Notes: a model not told the origin generated them from the sequence alone. A stretch of 64,000 nt of DNA from Gp1-AA133 sp964641665 (GCA_964641665.1 CAZXKO010000080.1:49539-113538); one strand, 5' to 3'; positions 6,929 through 15,933 are shown, counted from the first letter of the stretch. Numbers and translations: made by a program.

Positions 6929-8440
6929 GTGCAGTCCAATGAGAACGTCATGAACTTTTCCCGACGCGGCTTCTTGAAAATGGCGGGCGTGGCAACTGGC
7001 GGCGCGCTGCTTCCGAGGATCGCTGAACAGGCTGCAGCTTCGGGCCCGACGAACTCCGCACCGCAAGAGGAAGGCGCCGATTACACGATCAGAATCGGCG
7101 CGAGCCCAGTCGAGATCGCGTCCAAGCGCATCGTCTCTACCATCACTTACAACGGGCAATTCCCTGGGCCGTTGCTTCGGTTCAAGGAAGGGCAGCCGGT
7201 CACCGTCGACATCCACAACGACACCGATACGCCGGAACAACTTCACTGGCATGGGCAGACGGTACCGATTGAGGTAGACGGCGCGGCCGAGGAAGGCACG
7301 CCTTACATTACCGCGCGCGGCCAGCGGCGGATTACGTTCACTCCCGGGCCGGCGGGACTGCGGTTCTATCACACACACAACCGGGCCGGCGCTGACCTTG
7401 CTGCGGGTCAGTACAGCGGGCAGGTAGGGCCGGTGTACATCGAGCCGAAGGAGAATGCGGGGAGGTATGACCGCGAGGTGTTTCTGGTTCTGAAGGAATT
7501 TGAGCCGACCCTCAGCCGGGGCGGCGACATGGATATGGACTTCCTGTCGCCCTCGACGAAGGGGAAGGCGCTGGAGGAACAAGGCGAGTCGGCGATGAAG
7601 GCGTCGCTGGCGAAGGGGATGCCGCACGGGTTTGAGGTCGGGTACGGCTCGTTCACCATCAACGGGCGGATGCTGGGGCACGGCGAGCCGATCCGCGTGA
7701 AGCAAGGGGAACGCGTCTTGTTTCATGTTCTAAATGGAAGCGCTACGGAAATTCGCAGCCTGGCGCTGCCGGGGCACACGTTTCGGGTGGTGGCGCTCGA
7801 TGGAAATCCCGTGCCCAATCCCGCCACGGTTCCGGTGCTGTGGCTGGGGACGGCGGAACGTATCTCAGCGATCGTGGAGATGAACCATCCCGGCGTGTGG
7901 ATCATGGGCGATCTTGCGGATGACGACCGCCACCATGGGATGGGGATCGTGGTCGAGTACGCGGGCAGCAAGGGGAAGGCACAATGGGCGCCGCCGCCGC
8001 GGTCGCGTTGGGACTACACGCGCTTTGCGAAAGCTGGGGCGACGGCCGCGGTGCCGGACGAGACCTTCGAAATGTTGTTCGTGAAAGAGAACGCCGCCGA
8101 GGAAGGGTTCAACCGTTGGACGATTAACGGTGTGTCGTTTCCGATGAATCGCAGGATGGTACCGGCGGCTTTTCACCTTAAACAAGGCAAGCGCTATCGC
8201 ATTCGCATGCGCAACGCCAGCGACGATATTCATCCCATTCATCTGCACCGGCACAGCTTTGAACTCACGAGCCTGGCTCGGAAGGCCTGTGCGGGAGTTT
8301 TCAAAGACGTGGTGATGCTGGGGGGCTACCAGGAGTCGGCGATTGATTTTGTGGCCGACAATCCGGGACTGACGCTGTTTCACTGTCACCAGCAGCTGCA
8401 CATGGATTACGGGTTCATGACGCTGTTTGACTACGTCTGA
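6929..8440 (+). CDS. Tat-exported multicopper oxidase
   Basis: A three-cupredoxin laccase-like oxidase (503 aa from GTG 6929, which has GAAGG upstream; ATG 6950 is the alternative). The Tat signal is SRRGFLKMAG, so it is folded before export to the periplasm. All four copper motifs are present: HWHG (106-109), HTHNRAG (148-154), HPIHLHRHSFEL (about 438) and HCHQQLHMDYGFM (485-497). The position usually held by the type 1 axial ligand reads Phe (496), with Met next. Members oxidise phenols or metals such as Cu(I)/Mn(II); substrate unknown. It is divergent from the antiporter. Confidence 0.92.
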   Translation: MQSNENVMNFSRRGFLKMAGVATGGALLPRIAEQAAASGPTNSAPQEEGADYTIRIGASPVEIASKRIVSTITYNGQFPGPLLRFKEGQPVTVDIHNDTDTPEQLHWHGQTVPIEVDGAAEEGTPYITARGQRRITFTPGPAGLRFYHTHNRAGADLAAGQYSGQVGPVYIEPKENAGRYDREVFLVLKEFEPTLSRGGDMDMDFLSPSTKGKALEEQGESAMKASLAKGMPHGFEVGYGSFTINGRMLGHGEPIRVKQGERVLFHVLNGSATEIRSLALPGHTFRVVALDGNPVPNPATVPVLWLGTAERISAIVEMNHPGVWIMGDLADDDRHHGMGIVVEYAGSKGKAQWAPPPRSRWDYTRFAKAGATAAVPDETFEMLFVKENAAEEGFNRWTINGVSFPMNRRMVPAAFHLKQGKRYRIRMRNASDDIHPIHLHRHSFELTSLARKACAGVFKDVVMLGGYQESAIDFVADNPGLTLFHCHQQLHMDYGFMTLFDYV

Positions 8441-8521
8441 GGGCTTGCCAAGAAATTGGGATTCGTGGCCCGCATCGACTGGATAGCCCGGGGAAAAGAT
8501 CCTCGTGCGAAACAGGGACGG

Positions 8522-8600
8522 GAAGGGCACGAGTTCACTCGTGCCGCCAAGACCTTGAAAGTACGTTGCGCTTTATCTCCTGAGGTTGGCTTTGCGCTGG
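8522..8600. repeat. Dispersed repeat with GGCACGAG/CTCGTGCC hairpin
   Basis: GGGCACGAGTTCACTCGTGCC (8525-8545) is a perfect hairpin, followed by GCCAAGACCTTGAAA and CTCCTGAGGTTGGCTTTGCG. The arrangement resembles an intergenic repeat I recall as common in Acidobacteriota (hairpin, then GCTTTAGCCGCTGAGG-like text). Only one copy lies in this window. Confidence 0.5.
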
Positions 8601-8650
8601 CGGACAGCGCTTTTCCGCAAGCTGCGAAGGCGTATGTCCCCGAATTCCGG

Positions 8651-8700
8651 GGTAGAGGCGGGGCTTGCCCCGACTCAGACGCGGCGAGCCGCGTCTCTAC
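8651..8700. repeat. Double-hairpin intergenic element
   Basis: Two adjacent hairpins, GCGGGGCTTGCCCCG and GCGGCGAGCCGC, sit inside an outer inverted repeat GTAGAG ... CTCTAC, giving a cloverleaf-like fold. It ends on the stop codon (8697-8699) of the leftward DUF2071 gene. A similar double-hairpin block lies at 59286-59327. Confidence 0.6.
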
Positions 8701-9437
8701 GCCAGAGTCGCGCGCGTGAGGGGCCAGATCAGCACATCGAGGCGGCGCGCGAAGTGCAAGAGTGGTGGAGTATACGGCAGCGCGATGTTCGCCGCGGCAG
8801 CCATGGTGTTGATTTCGATCTCGGCGCGGGCATCCTGCAGGGGCCATTGCACGTGATGAATCTCGCCGCGATGTACGTTCCCTCGGTGGACGGTGTAGAG
8901 GCAATAGCGTTCGGTCAGCCAGCGCTCGATCGTTCTCGGCTGCCGAAGTTGTAGCGAGGCGGACGGACCATAGCGTCCGCGGAACTCGGCGTTAGCACGA
9001 CTACGCCTTGAAGAGTAGACGACTTCCTCGCCCGATGCTTCCGCGTTCATGCTCGCATGGAAGTAGGGCAAATGATAAAGCGCGCGGGCGGTGAAGACGG
9101 CCGGCAGGCTGGCCGCGTCGAGGCTGAAGAAATACACTCCCGGCTTTCCGCCGAAGGTCACGTAGGTGCGAACGTTCAGCTCCGGAAAGCGGGAGAGCCC
9201 GGGGATCGCAGGTAGTCCGCGTGCCCGCACGCCGCTCATCCAGAAAGGCACCACTCCAACCCAAGCCTGGCGATCAAACGTGTCCAAATCCAGTTGCTGC
9301 GGGACGAGGGGACGCATCACCTCGATCGGAATGGGCCAGTGCGCGAAGAGCAGGTCGCGCCAGGTCTGCGCCATCACCCAGGGACCCGCGGGCAGCGGCC
9401 AGGGGCGATGGGAGACCGAGTGCAGGGCGAGGTGCAT
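8697..9437 (-). CDS. DUF2071 (YqjF-like) protein
   Basis: A 246-aa protein of the DUF2071/YqjF family: WRDLLFAHWPIPIEVMRPLV, then LDLDTFDRQAWVGVVPFWMS, NVRTYVTFGGKPGVYFFSLD and a C-terminal YCLYTVHRGNVHRGEIHH. The fold is acetoacetate-decarboxylase-like and the function is unknown. I chose ATG 9437; the frame stays open to 9509. The final codons overlap a dispersed double hairpin. Confidence 0.85.
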   Translation of the reverse strand: MHLALHSVSHRPWPLPAGPWVMAQTWRDLLFAHWPIPIEVMRPLVPQQLDLDTFDRQAWVGVVPFWMSGVRARGLPAIPGLSRFPELNVRTYVTFGGKPGVYFFSLDAASLPAVFTARALYHLPYFHASMNAEASGEEVVYSSRRSRANAEFRGRYGPSASLQLRQPRTIERWLTERYCLYTVHRGNVHRGEIHHVQWPLQDARAEIEINTMAAAANIALPYTPPLLHFARRLDVLIWPLTRATLA

Positions 9438-9509
9438 GAGGGTTGACCCGATTGTAGAGGGCAGGGGCCAGCCATGAGTGAATTGAGCGTTATGGGAATC
9501 TAACGACAA

Positions 9510-10474
9510 CTATGGCTTAGAATGAGCCCCTGTTTTTCGTAATGCTTCCCGCACCAGCTGGCACACTTCGTAGTGTCCCTTCTCGCCACGATCACACGAT
9601 TCACTCTCGACAGTGTTTCCATGCTTGTTTTTGAAGGTAGGATCTGCGCCCGCTGTCAGCAATTTCTCGGCGACAAGCGGATTACCCGCAGCAGCCATTA
9701 AAGCGCCCTCATTGACCTTGGCCTTCGGATCGGCCCCGGCATCGATCAAAGTTGTACCATTTCCCCGTCCGGGCGGGTCTGAGCTGCAAGTTCCAAGGCC
9801 GTCCCGCCATTGACCTCTGTTGCATTCACATCTGCGCCTCGGCCCAGTAATGCTTTCGCGATCCGCACGTCACAGTACCACGCTGCTTGCAGAACTACCG
9901 TATCCCGTCCATCGCCAGCGACGTTAGGGTCCGCACCTGCTGCTAAAAGCTCCTCAGCGAAATCTGTCCGATGATTACGAACGGCTTGAATGACCGGAAG
10001 ACTCCTATCCTCATCCCAAACGTTAAGCTTCACTCCAGAGCGGACAATTTTCCGAGCTTCGTCGATTTTGCCTTGGCGAATGGCTTCGGCTAAGGACATC
10101 CGTTGCGGGTCCGGTACCTGAGCCCGAATGGCCTCGAACTGCAACGGACCCGGATAAAATGCGCGGTTGATCACATGCGGTTTTTCCACGAAATGGAAGT
10201 ATCCGACAAACGAACCGTAGACGCTTCCATAGCCAGAAGACATGATCGGGCCGAAAACGTCGTGCTCATCCTCAGGCTTGCAGTACAGCCATACGTACGC
10301 TTGCCCATGAATAAGTTGTCCGTCGAATTGTCGAGCGTGCGAAGCCAGATCCAAGACCGTGACCTTCGCAGGATTGTTAGCAGGCGATTCCTGACACACT
10401 GACGATTCACATAGCAGACCAACCAACGACGCAGCAACCAGCAGACGGGCTATCGCCCCAGTCCGTACGCTCAT
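9510..10474 (-). pseudogene. Exported ankyrin-repeat protein interrupted by a frameshift
   Basis: The ATG at 10474 follows an excellent AGGGAGGA site and starts a signal peptide (LLVAASLVGLLCESSVC). Ankyrin units follow (MSLAEAIRQGKIDEARKIV; FAEELLAAGADPNVAGDGRD; IAKALLGRGADVNATEVNGG). The frame stops at 9746 after GEMVQL. The next frame continues the same repeat without a gap (LIDAGADPKAKVNEGALM, then LLTAGADPTFKNKHGN) to a stop at 9510. Restoring one T in the run near 9749 (CTTTGATC to CTTTTGATC) would rejoin them as MVQLLIDAGADP. This is a real frameshift mutation, a sequencing indel or, less likely, programmed slippage. Confidence 0.8.
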
Positions 10475-10584
10475 CAGTTCCTCCCTCTCGTGAACCGCCG
10501 CATTACCGGAACGGTCATGCAGAAGGATCTTGCCGATCATAAATGGCGTCAATAGCGATTACACCAACTGAGAATTAGGCCCTG

Positions 10585-11019
10585 TCACGCAAGCTTCGCC
10601 GCTACGCCCTTAAATCCAGCCGCGAACACATCATTACCGATCTGCGCGATCAGCGCGTCACGGTCGGCACCCACCACTTCGAAGTCGGCCCACCATTCCG
10701 CAAAGGTCCGGTTGCCCTCGGTGACCCGGTGTAGCCTTACTCCTGCCACATAGTTGCGAACGGGCAGGGTGCCTTCGATGATTTCGTAGGTGAACACATA
10801 GTTGAGATCATCGAGGCAAAGCAGGACTTCCCGCACGAAGCCTTCGCCGAGCGTCAAACGGCGAATGCATCCGACCTGGTCGCTGGGGAGGCCGCCCTCA
10901 ATTTCGCTTTTCTTGATACCGGAATGATAGGACGGCATGTCGTTGTAGTCGCGCATGACGGCCCAGACTCTTTCGATGGGGGCGTCGATCACGTCGCTGA
11001 TGTAGACGGTGTTGGGCAT
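10585..11019 (-). CDS. SRPBCC-family (START/polyketide-cyclase-like) protein
   Basis: A 144-aa helix-grip protein: VYISDVIDAPIERVWAVMRD, then GCIRRLTLGEGFVREVLLCL, TYEIIEGTLPVRNYVAGVRL and a C-terminal helix AQIGNDVFAAGFKGVAAKL. The family binds hydrophobic ligands or acts as cyclases or dehydratases. It is the last gene of a compact leftward operon, starting 15 bp after the TIM-barrel gene, which suggests that it shares their unknown pathway. Confidence 0.85.
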   Translation of the reverse strand: MPNTVYISDVIDAPIERVWAVMRDYNDMPSYHSGIKKSEIEGGLPSDQVGCIRRLTLGEGFVREVLLCLDDLNYVFTYEIIEGTLPVRNYVAGVRLHRVTEGNRTFAEWWADFEVVGADRDALIAQIGNDVFAAGFKGVAAKLA

Positions 11020-11034
11020 ATTTTTCCTCTGGCG

Positions 11035-11865
11035 CTAGAAGGTGATTTGCTTGAAGTCGTGCGTTTGCCGGGTGATGGCTTTCTCGGTGGGCAGGCGCTC
11101 CATCGAACTTGCGCCGTAAAAGCCGTGACAGTGGCGGGTTTTGCCCAACACCCAGGCCGCATCGGCGGGCTCGGCAATCGGCCCGCCATGGCACACGACG
11201 ATCATGTCGCTACGAACATCGAGCGCGGCCTGAGCGATGGCATCGATGCGCGGGACGCATGCGTCGAGCGTGAGCGCCGTCTCCGCGCCGATCGCGCCGC
11301 CGCTGGTAAGGCCCATGTGGGCCACCAGGATGTCGGCCCCGGCCCGCGCCATGGTTTCCGCTTGCTGCGGATCGAAGACATAGGGCGTCGTGAAAAGATC
11401 CTTGTCGTGCGCCAGGCGGATCATCTCCACTTCCTGGGCGTAGCTCATTCCGGTTTCTTCAAGGTTCTGGCGAAAGACGCCATCGATCAAGCCGACCGTG
11501 GGGAAATTCTGCACGCCGGAAAAGCCGGCAGCCGCGACCTCGTCGAGAAAAGAATCGAACACGCAGAAGGGATCGGTGCCGTTGACGCCTGCGAGTACCG
11601 GGGTCTTCTGGACAACGGGCAAAACTTCCTTCGCCATTTCCATCACGACGTCGTTGGCATTGCCGTAGGCCAACAGGCCCGAGAGCGACCCTCGGCCTGC
11701 CATGCGATAGCGGCCGGAATTGTAGATTACGATCAGGTCGATGCCGCCGGCTTCCTCGCACTTCGCCGACAGACCTGTTCCTGCACCGCCGCCGACGATG
11801 GGCTTGCGCTCGCGAACCATCTGCTGGAATTTCGACACCAACTCCCGGCGCGAAAAACGAGGCAT
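11035..11865 (-). CDS. Phosphoenolpyruvate-hydrolase-family TIM barrel protein
   Basis: A 276-aa protein of the PEP_hydrolase/IGPS-like family found fused to the Tm-1 domain in plants and fungi. Visible conserved blocks are PIVGGGAGTGLSAKCEEAGG, LIVIYNSGRYRMAGRGSL, AGVNGTDPFCVFDSFLDE, GVQNFPTVGLIDG, ILVAHMGLTSGGAIGA and FYGASSMERLP. Despite the family name the reaction is not established. It sits 26 bp after the Tm-1-like gene, the bacterial two-gene equivalent of the eukaryotic fusion. Confidence 0.88.
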   Translation of the reverse strand: MPRFSRRELVSKFQQMVRERKPIVGGGAGTGLSAKCEEAGGIDLIVIYNSGRYRMAGRGSLSGLLAYGNANDVVMEMAKEVLPVVQKTPVLAGVNGTDPFCVFDSFLDEVAAAGFSGVQNFPTVGLIDGVFRQNLEETGMSYAQEVEMIRLAHDKDLFTTPYVFDPQQAETMARAGADILVAHMGLTSGGAIGAETALTLDACVPRIDAIAQAALDVRSDMIVVCHGGPIAEPADAAWVLGKTRHCHGFYGASSMERLPTEKAITRQTHDFKQITF

Positions 11866-11891
11866 GTTTGCCTTCCCTTAACAAAAGTCGT

Positions 11892-13121
11892 TCATTGACG
11901 GGCGATCTTCAAGAACTCTTCGACCGCGGCCTGAGCGAATTGCGGATCGTTGATGTGGTAAGGCAGCCGCATCAACTTTCTGCGCGCGGTCTCGCGGAGC
12001 TCGGACCCGAGCGTATCGAACAACGCCGCATCGGCGGCGGGATCCCAGAACGCCTGGCCGGACGCGTCCAGCGCTGAGACTCCGCCCATCGGCAACAGAA
12101 ATCTCATCTCGCCCTCGCACTGATTGAGCCGTTCGGCGATCCAGCGGGCCTGACGGATGTTTTCCTCGACCGTGGTACGCATCAGTGTGATCTGCGGATT
12201 ATGAGGATACAGCTTGCGCCCACGATAGTGCTGCGGAATGGTCTCGGGCGCTCCAAAATTCACCATGTCGAGCGCACCGCACGAGCCAACGTAGGGGGCG
12301 CGCGTGCGCGCCACTGCACCGAAGCGGTCGTCGGTACAGGCCAGCACGCCGCCGAAAAGATGGTCGCAGACTTCGGTGGTGGTGATGTCGAGGATGCCGC
12401 CGATGAGGCCGTCGTCGAGCAACTTCTCCATGGACTGGCCGCCGGTGCCGGTGGCGTGAAACACGAGGCAATCAAAGCGAGGGGAAAGCAATCCCACGAT
12501 CTGCAGCACGCACGGCGTCGTGACACCGAACATGGTCAACCCCAGGGCCGGGCGGTCCTGCTCGGGCCACGGAACAGGATGCAGCATCATGCCGGCGAGG
12601 GCGTTCGCGGCGTTTCCCAGGACGCGGCGTGAAATCCGGTTCAGGCCCGCCACGTCGGTGACGGAGTAGACCATGGTGATATCCGAAGAGCCGACATATC
12701 CCGCCACGTTGCCCGATGCCATGGTCGAAACCATCACTTTGGGAACGCCGATGGGCAGGGCGCGCATGGCCCGCGTGACCATTGCCGTGCCACCGGAGCC
12801 GCCGACACCCAGCAATCCGCCGAGATCGTCGCGCGTTTTGACGAAGCGCTCGAACCCATCGGTCATGGCCGCAATCGCGGCTCCGCGGTCGCCACAGAAG
12901 ACGGCTTCCGCGCCTTGCGGATGGTGGGCTGCGATCTCGGCGGCCGATATATGCCGACGAGCCGCTGATTGAAGGGCAGGAGCGGCATTGGGCGTTTTCG
13001 TCGAAAGGTCGGCCACGGTGACGGGCAGTCCGGCCGCTTCGAGCAAAGCGGCGACATATTCTGTTTCGTCGAGTTTGGTGTCGAGGGTTGCGGCCACCCA
13101 GGCGCGCTTTTGCGTGGACAT
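11892..13121 (-). CDS. Tm-1-like ATP-binding domain protein (UPF0261)
   Basis: A 409-aa protein homologous to the N-terminal domain of plant Tm-1, the tomato mosaic virus resistance protein. It opens RAWVAATLDTKLDETEYVA and contains GGLLGVGGSGGTAMVTRAM, KVMVSTMASGNVAGYVG, DITMVYSVTDVAGLNRISRR, CLVFHATGTGGQSMEKL and a C-terminal FLLPMGGVSALDASGQAFWD. The ATG at 13121 has GGAG 9 nt upstream; the frame extends to 13169 without support. First gene of the three-gene operon. Its biochemical role in bacteria is unknown. Confidence 0.88.
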   Translation of the reverse strand: MSTQKRAWVAATLDTKLDETEYVAALLEAAGLPVTVADLSTKTPNAAPALQSAARRHISAAEIAAHHPQGAEAVFCGDRGAAIAAMTDGFERFVKTRDDLGGLLGVGGSGGTAMVTRAMRALPIGVPKVMVSTMASGNVAGYVGSSDITMVYSVTDVAGLNRISRRVLGNAANALAGMMLHPVPWPEQDRPALGLTMFGVTTPCVLQIVGLLSPRFDCLVFHATGTGGQSMEKLLDDGLIGGILDITTTEVCDHLFGGVLACTDDRFGAVARTRAPYVGSCGALDMVNFGAPETIPQHYRGRKLYPHNPQITLMRTTVEENIRQARWIAERLNQCEGEMRFLLPMGGVSALDASGQAFWDPAADAALFDTLGSELRETARRKLMRLPYHINDPQFAQAAVEEFLKIARQ

Positions 13122-13201
13122 GCGATCCACTCCGCGGGGAAAACTACCAAGTCCGCGCGGATTGTTCAATCGGGAAGAAACGCTCGAGGGGGAGCTTGGG
13201 C

Positions 13202-14044
13202 TTAAAGCGCCGGAACCTGGCTCGCGGTCTGCGTGGCCGTCGCGGGAACGGGCTGGTAGTCGCGGTGGACGATGTCGACGATGGTGCGCCCCACGATGCG
13301 GGCCTTGGCTTCCGAGTGCATGTGGATCGGCAAGGTGAACGACTGCACGTCGGCAAAGTCCTGCAGGAATTCGATGTGCTTCACGAAGAAGGAAGGCGAC
13401 TTCACGACGCTGCCTTCGGCACGCACGAGCGTTCCGGTGTGGGCGTCGAGGTAGACGCGGCCCTTGAACAGTCCGGGGCGCTTCTTGTGCGGTTTGACCT
13501 GGTAGACGTGCACCAGGCGATCCTGCACATGGCTCGCGCCTTTGTAGCTGAACTTGTAGTTGGCCATGCTGATAGCGGTCTGGGCCGGGTCGTCTTTCTG
13601 CACATGGTCGACTTCGGACTGCAGCAGGCGCGTGATGACGTTGCTCTTCACAAAGCCGTCGCCGGTGAAGTGTACGGGCGTGAATTGCAGAGTGTGGGGC
13701 GCCTCGAACTTGCGCTGCAGTTCGAATTCTCCCTGCTGGGAAGTTTCGGGCAGTTCCGCACGAATGACAGTGACTGCGGAATAAGCGGCGAGTTGGGCGG
13801 ATTGCTGCGCGGTCCGGTACTGGTAGGTCGCCAGCGCGAGCTCAGGGGACATCACAGGCAGGACGGGAGAGCCGTTCAGCATGGCCGTCGCCTGGCCCTC
13901 AGCAGCAAGCAGGATCGTCGGCGACAAGTCCCCCGGGGCCGCCGCCGATACGCTCGGCCCGCTTCCGGGGAACATCGCCTGTGCAAAACCCTCTCTGGGC
14001 CAACAAAACCCGAGGAGAAAGACTATGAGAGTAGCGCGTCGCAT
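13202..14044 (-). CDS. Exported conserved hypothetical protein, LolA/LolB-like fold suspected
   Basis: A 280-aa protein with a signal peptide (ATLIVFLLGFCWPREGFAQA). The mature part has repeated beta-strand segments (YKFSYKGASHVQDRLVHVYQ, GLFKGRVYLDAHTGTLVRAE, KHIEFLQDFADVQSFTLPIH) reminiscent of outer-membrane lipoprotein-sorting proteins. This assignment is inference. I chose ATG 14044; a TTG lies one codon upstream. It is divergent from thyX across a short AT-rich region. Confidence 0.65.
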   Translation of the reverse strand: MRRATLIVFLLGFCWPREGFAQAMFPGSGPSVSAAAPGDLSPTILLAAEGQATAMLNGSPVLPVMSPELALATYQYRTAQQSAQLAAYSAVTVIRAELPETSQQGEFELQRKFEAPHTLQFTPVHFTGDGFVKSNVITRLLQSEVDHVQKDDPAQTAISMANYKFSYKGASHVQDRLVHVYQVKPHKKRPGLFKGRVYLDAHTGTLVRAEGSVVKSPSFFVKHIEFLQDFADVQSFTLPIHMHSEAKARIVGRTIVDIVHRDYQPVPATATQTASQVPAL

Positions 14045-14291
14045 CAATAAAATTGATTACTAGTTTATATAGGATTCAGCTCGTTCTGAAAAGAAGCAAA
14101 AAGAAATAACTGCTTTTAAAAGCGATCTTGCGGATCATTTTCGTGAATGCTGCGAAATCGTGAAGTCTGCGCGGCGCCAGCCAGATGCGCGCGAAAGTTC
14201 ACCAAGTGATAACGATCTGCAAGCAAACACAGCCAAGCGACAAGGTTCGATTGCGCAACCGCAGCCAGCCGGATACCATTCCAGCACTCAC

Positions 14292-15875
14292 ATGTCTGAA
14301 GTGATGACGAAACCAGAGCCCACCACCAAGTCCCCCTCTCGCGGCGATGCTCCTGCAGTGGAAGTGTATGCCGTATACGGTGTCGAGCCAGAAGTCCAGG
14401 CCTACGCCATGGCGAAGTATTCGCGCTCGGCGCTTTCCATGAAGGAGTCGCTGAAGGAAATCACGGCGCAGAAGGCCGAAAAGTTTCTCAATACCTTCTA
14501 TTTCCAGTATGGCCACCGGTCGATTGCCGACCTGGCGCACATCGCGCTGGCGGTCGAAAAGCTCTCTATTCTGGCGGCCATTGCGGTTGCCGACGAGCAG
14601 CGCTGGGATGGCCAGGAGCGGTCCACCCGGTACCAGGACTTCAAGAAGAGCGGCTACCACGTTCCCCAGTTCGGCGGCGACGAGCAAGCGCGAGTTCTCT
14701 ATCGCAACACGATGGATGGGCTGTTCGAGGTTTACGACGCGCTTTCGCAGCGTATGTACCAGTACCTTGCCGAGATGACGCCCCGCCCCGACGACATGAA
14801 GCCGGAAGCCTACGAGCGCACGCTCAAGGCGCGGGCCTTCGATATCTCCCGCTACCTGCTGCCCTTGGGGACGAACACATCGCTGGGCGAGATCGTGAAT
14901 GCGCGGACGCTTGAGTCCCAGGTCTCGCACCTGCTTTCGCACACTCACCGGGAAGTTCGCCACTTGGGCGAGCTGCTCAAGAACGCCGCGCTTTCCCCGG
15001 CGTACAACGTGAACCAGGAGGCACTGGAAGATCTGGTCGCAGAGATCCGGGCAGTATCGTCGGAGCTGGGTGCGAAGGCGGAACAAGAACTGCTGCGCGA
15101 AGTCCGGGTAGCGCCGACGCTGGTGAAGTACGCGGACCCGAGCGCGTATGAGATCGAGACGCGGCGCGCCCTGCAGCAGGCGGCGGTCGAGTTGATGGGA
15201 CGTACCCAAGTGGCGCCTTCGAAGCTGGTCGACCTGCTGGACGAAGAGCCGATGGAAGTCGAGCTGGCGACGACGCTGCTCTACGAACACTGCCACCATC
15301 CGTACCGGCAGATCCGGCAGGCGATCCAGGCCACGGGAGAGAAGATGCGCCGCGAGATCATCGATCTTGGCCTGCAACACAGGGGCCGGCACGATGAGAT
15401 GCTGCGCGCTTACTGTGCAGGGCAGCAGTTCCGTTTCGACATCCTGATGGATATTGGTGGCTTCCGCGACATGCATCGCCACCGCCGCTGTGTGCAGATC
15501 GGCCAGGGATTCACGACCAAGCACGGATACGACGTTCCGCCGGAACTTGAAGCAGCCGGAGCGCGCCAGGGCTATGAAGCCGCGATGAAGCACGCGGCGG
15601 CAGCGGTCGACCAGCTCACGCACCGGCCGGGCGACGAGACGGCGGAGAACGCGCAGTACGCGATCCCGCTCGGCTACCGCAAGCGCACTTTGTTCAAAAT
15701 GGACTTCGCCGAAGTGGTGTACATCTCCGAATTACGCACCGGGCCGGCCGGACACATCTCGTACCGCAGCGTGGCGTACGCGATGTACGAAGCCGTAGCG
15801 CGGAAATACCCCGCCCTGGGGAAATACTTCCGAGTGCAGGATGTGAGGGAGCCGGTAGACCTGCTGAAACGGTGA
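14292..15875 (+). CDS. thyX: Two-domain FAD-dependent thymidylate synthase (ThyX family)
   Basis: The ThyX family makes dTMP from dUMP with FAD and methylenetetrahydrofolate. This 527-aa protein (ATG 14292; the frame is open to GTG 14160) is about twice the usual length and has two ThyX-like units, roughly 20-250 and 320-527. The first carries FYFQYGHRSIADLAHIALA and ERSTRY (109-114) but no RHR. The second carries HRHRRC (395-400) but no following S-x-R-Y, then YAIPLGYRKRTLFKMD and GHISYRSVAYAMYEAVA. The canonical RHRxxSxxxxSxRY signature therefore appears divided between the domains. No obvious ribosome-binding site helps place the start. Confidence 0.85.
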   Translation: MSEVMTKPEPTTKSPSRGDAPAVEVYAVYGVEPEVQAYAMAKYSRSALSMKESLKEITAQKAEKFLNTFYFQYGHRSIADLAHIALAVEKLSILAAIAVADEQRWDGQERSTRYQDFKKSGYHVPQFGGDEQARVLYRNTMDGLFEVYDALSQRMYQYLAEMTPRPDDMKPEAYERTLKARAFDISRYLLPLGTNTSLGEIVNARTLESQVSHLLSHTHREVRHLGELLKNAALSPAYNVNQEALEDLVAEIRAVSSELGAKAEQELLREVRVAPTLVKYADPSAYEIETRRALQQAAVELMGRTQVAPSKLVDLLDEEPMEVELATTLLYEHCHHPYRQIRQAIQATGEKMRREIIDLGLQHRGRHDEMLRAYCAGQQFRFDILMDIGGFRDMHRHRRCVQIGQGFTTKHGYDVPPELEAAGARQGYEAAMKHAAAAVDQLTHRPGDETAENAQYAIPLGYRKRTLFKMDFAEVVYISELRTGPAGHISYRSVAYAMYEAVARKYPALGKYFRVQDVREPVDLLKR

Positions 15876-15933
15876 GCAAGATGCCGTTTGTCGCCGGGGC
15901 TCGGGCCCGGGTTGATAATGGGTCAAGCGACTC

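Noticed and set aside
8431..8904. Open frames on both strands between the multicopper oxidase and DUF2071 genes
   Set aside because: Their translations are those of structured intergenic repeats and the 3' part of the DUF2071 gene, with no family resemblance.
10585..13121. Tm-1-like operon considered as an antiphage system
   Set aside because: The plant Tm-1 antiviral effect is a specific protein interaction. Nothing here (no nuclease, sensor or toxin, no defence neighbours) supports bacterial defence.
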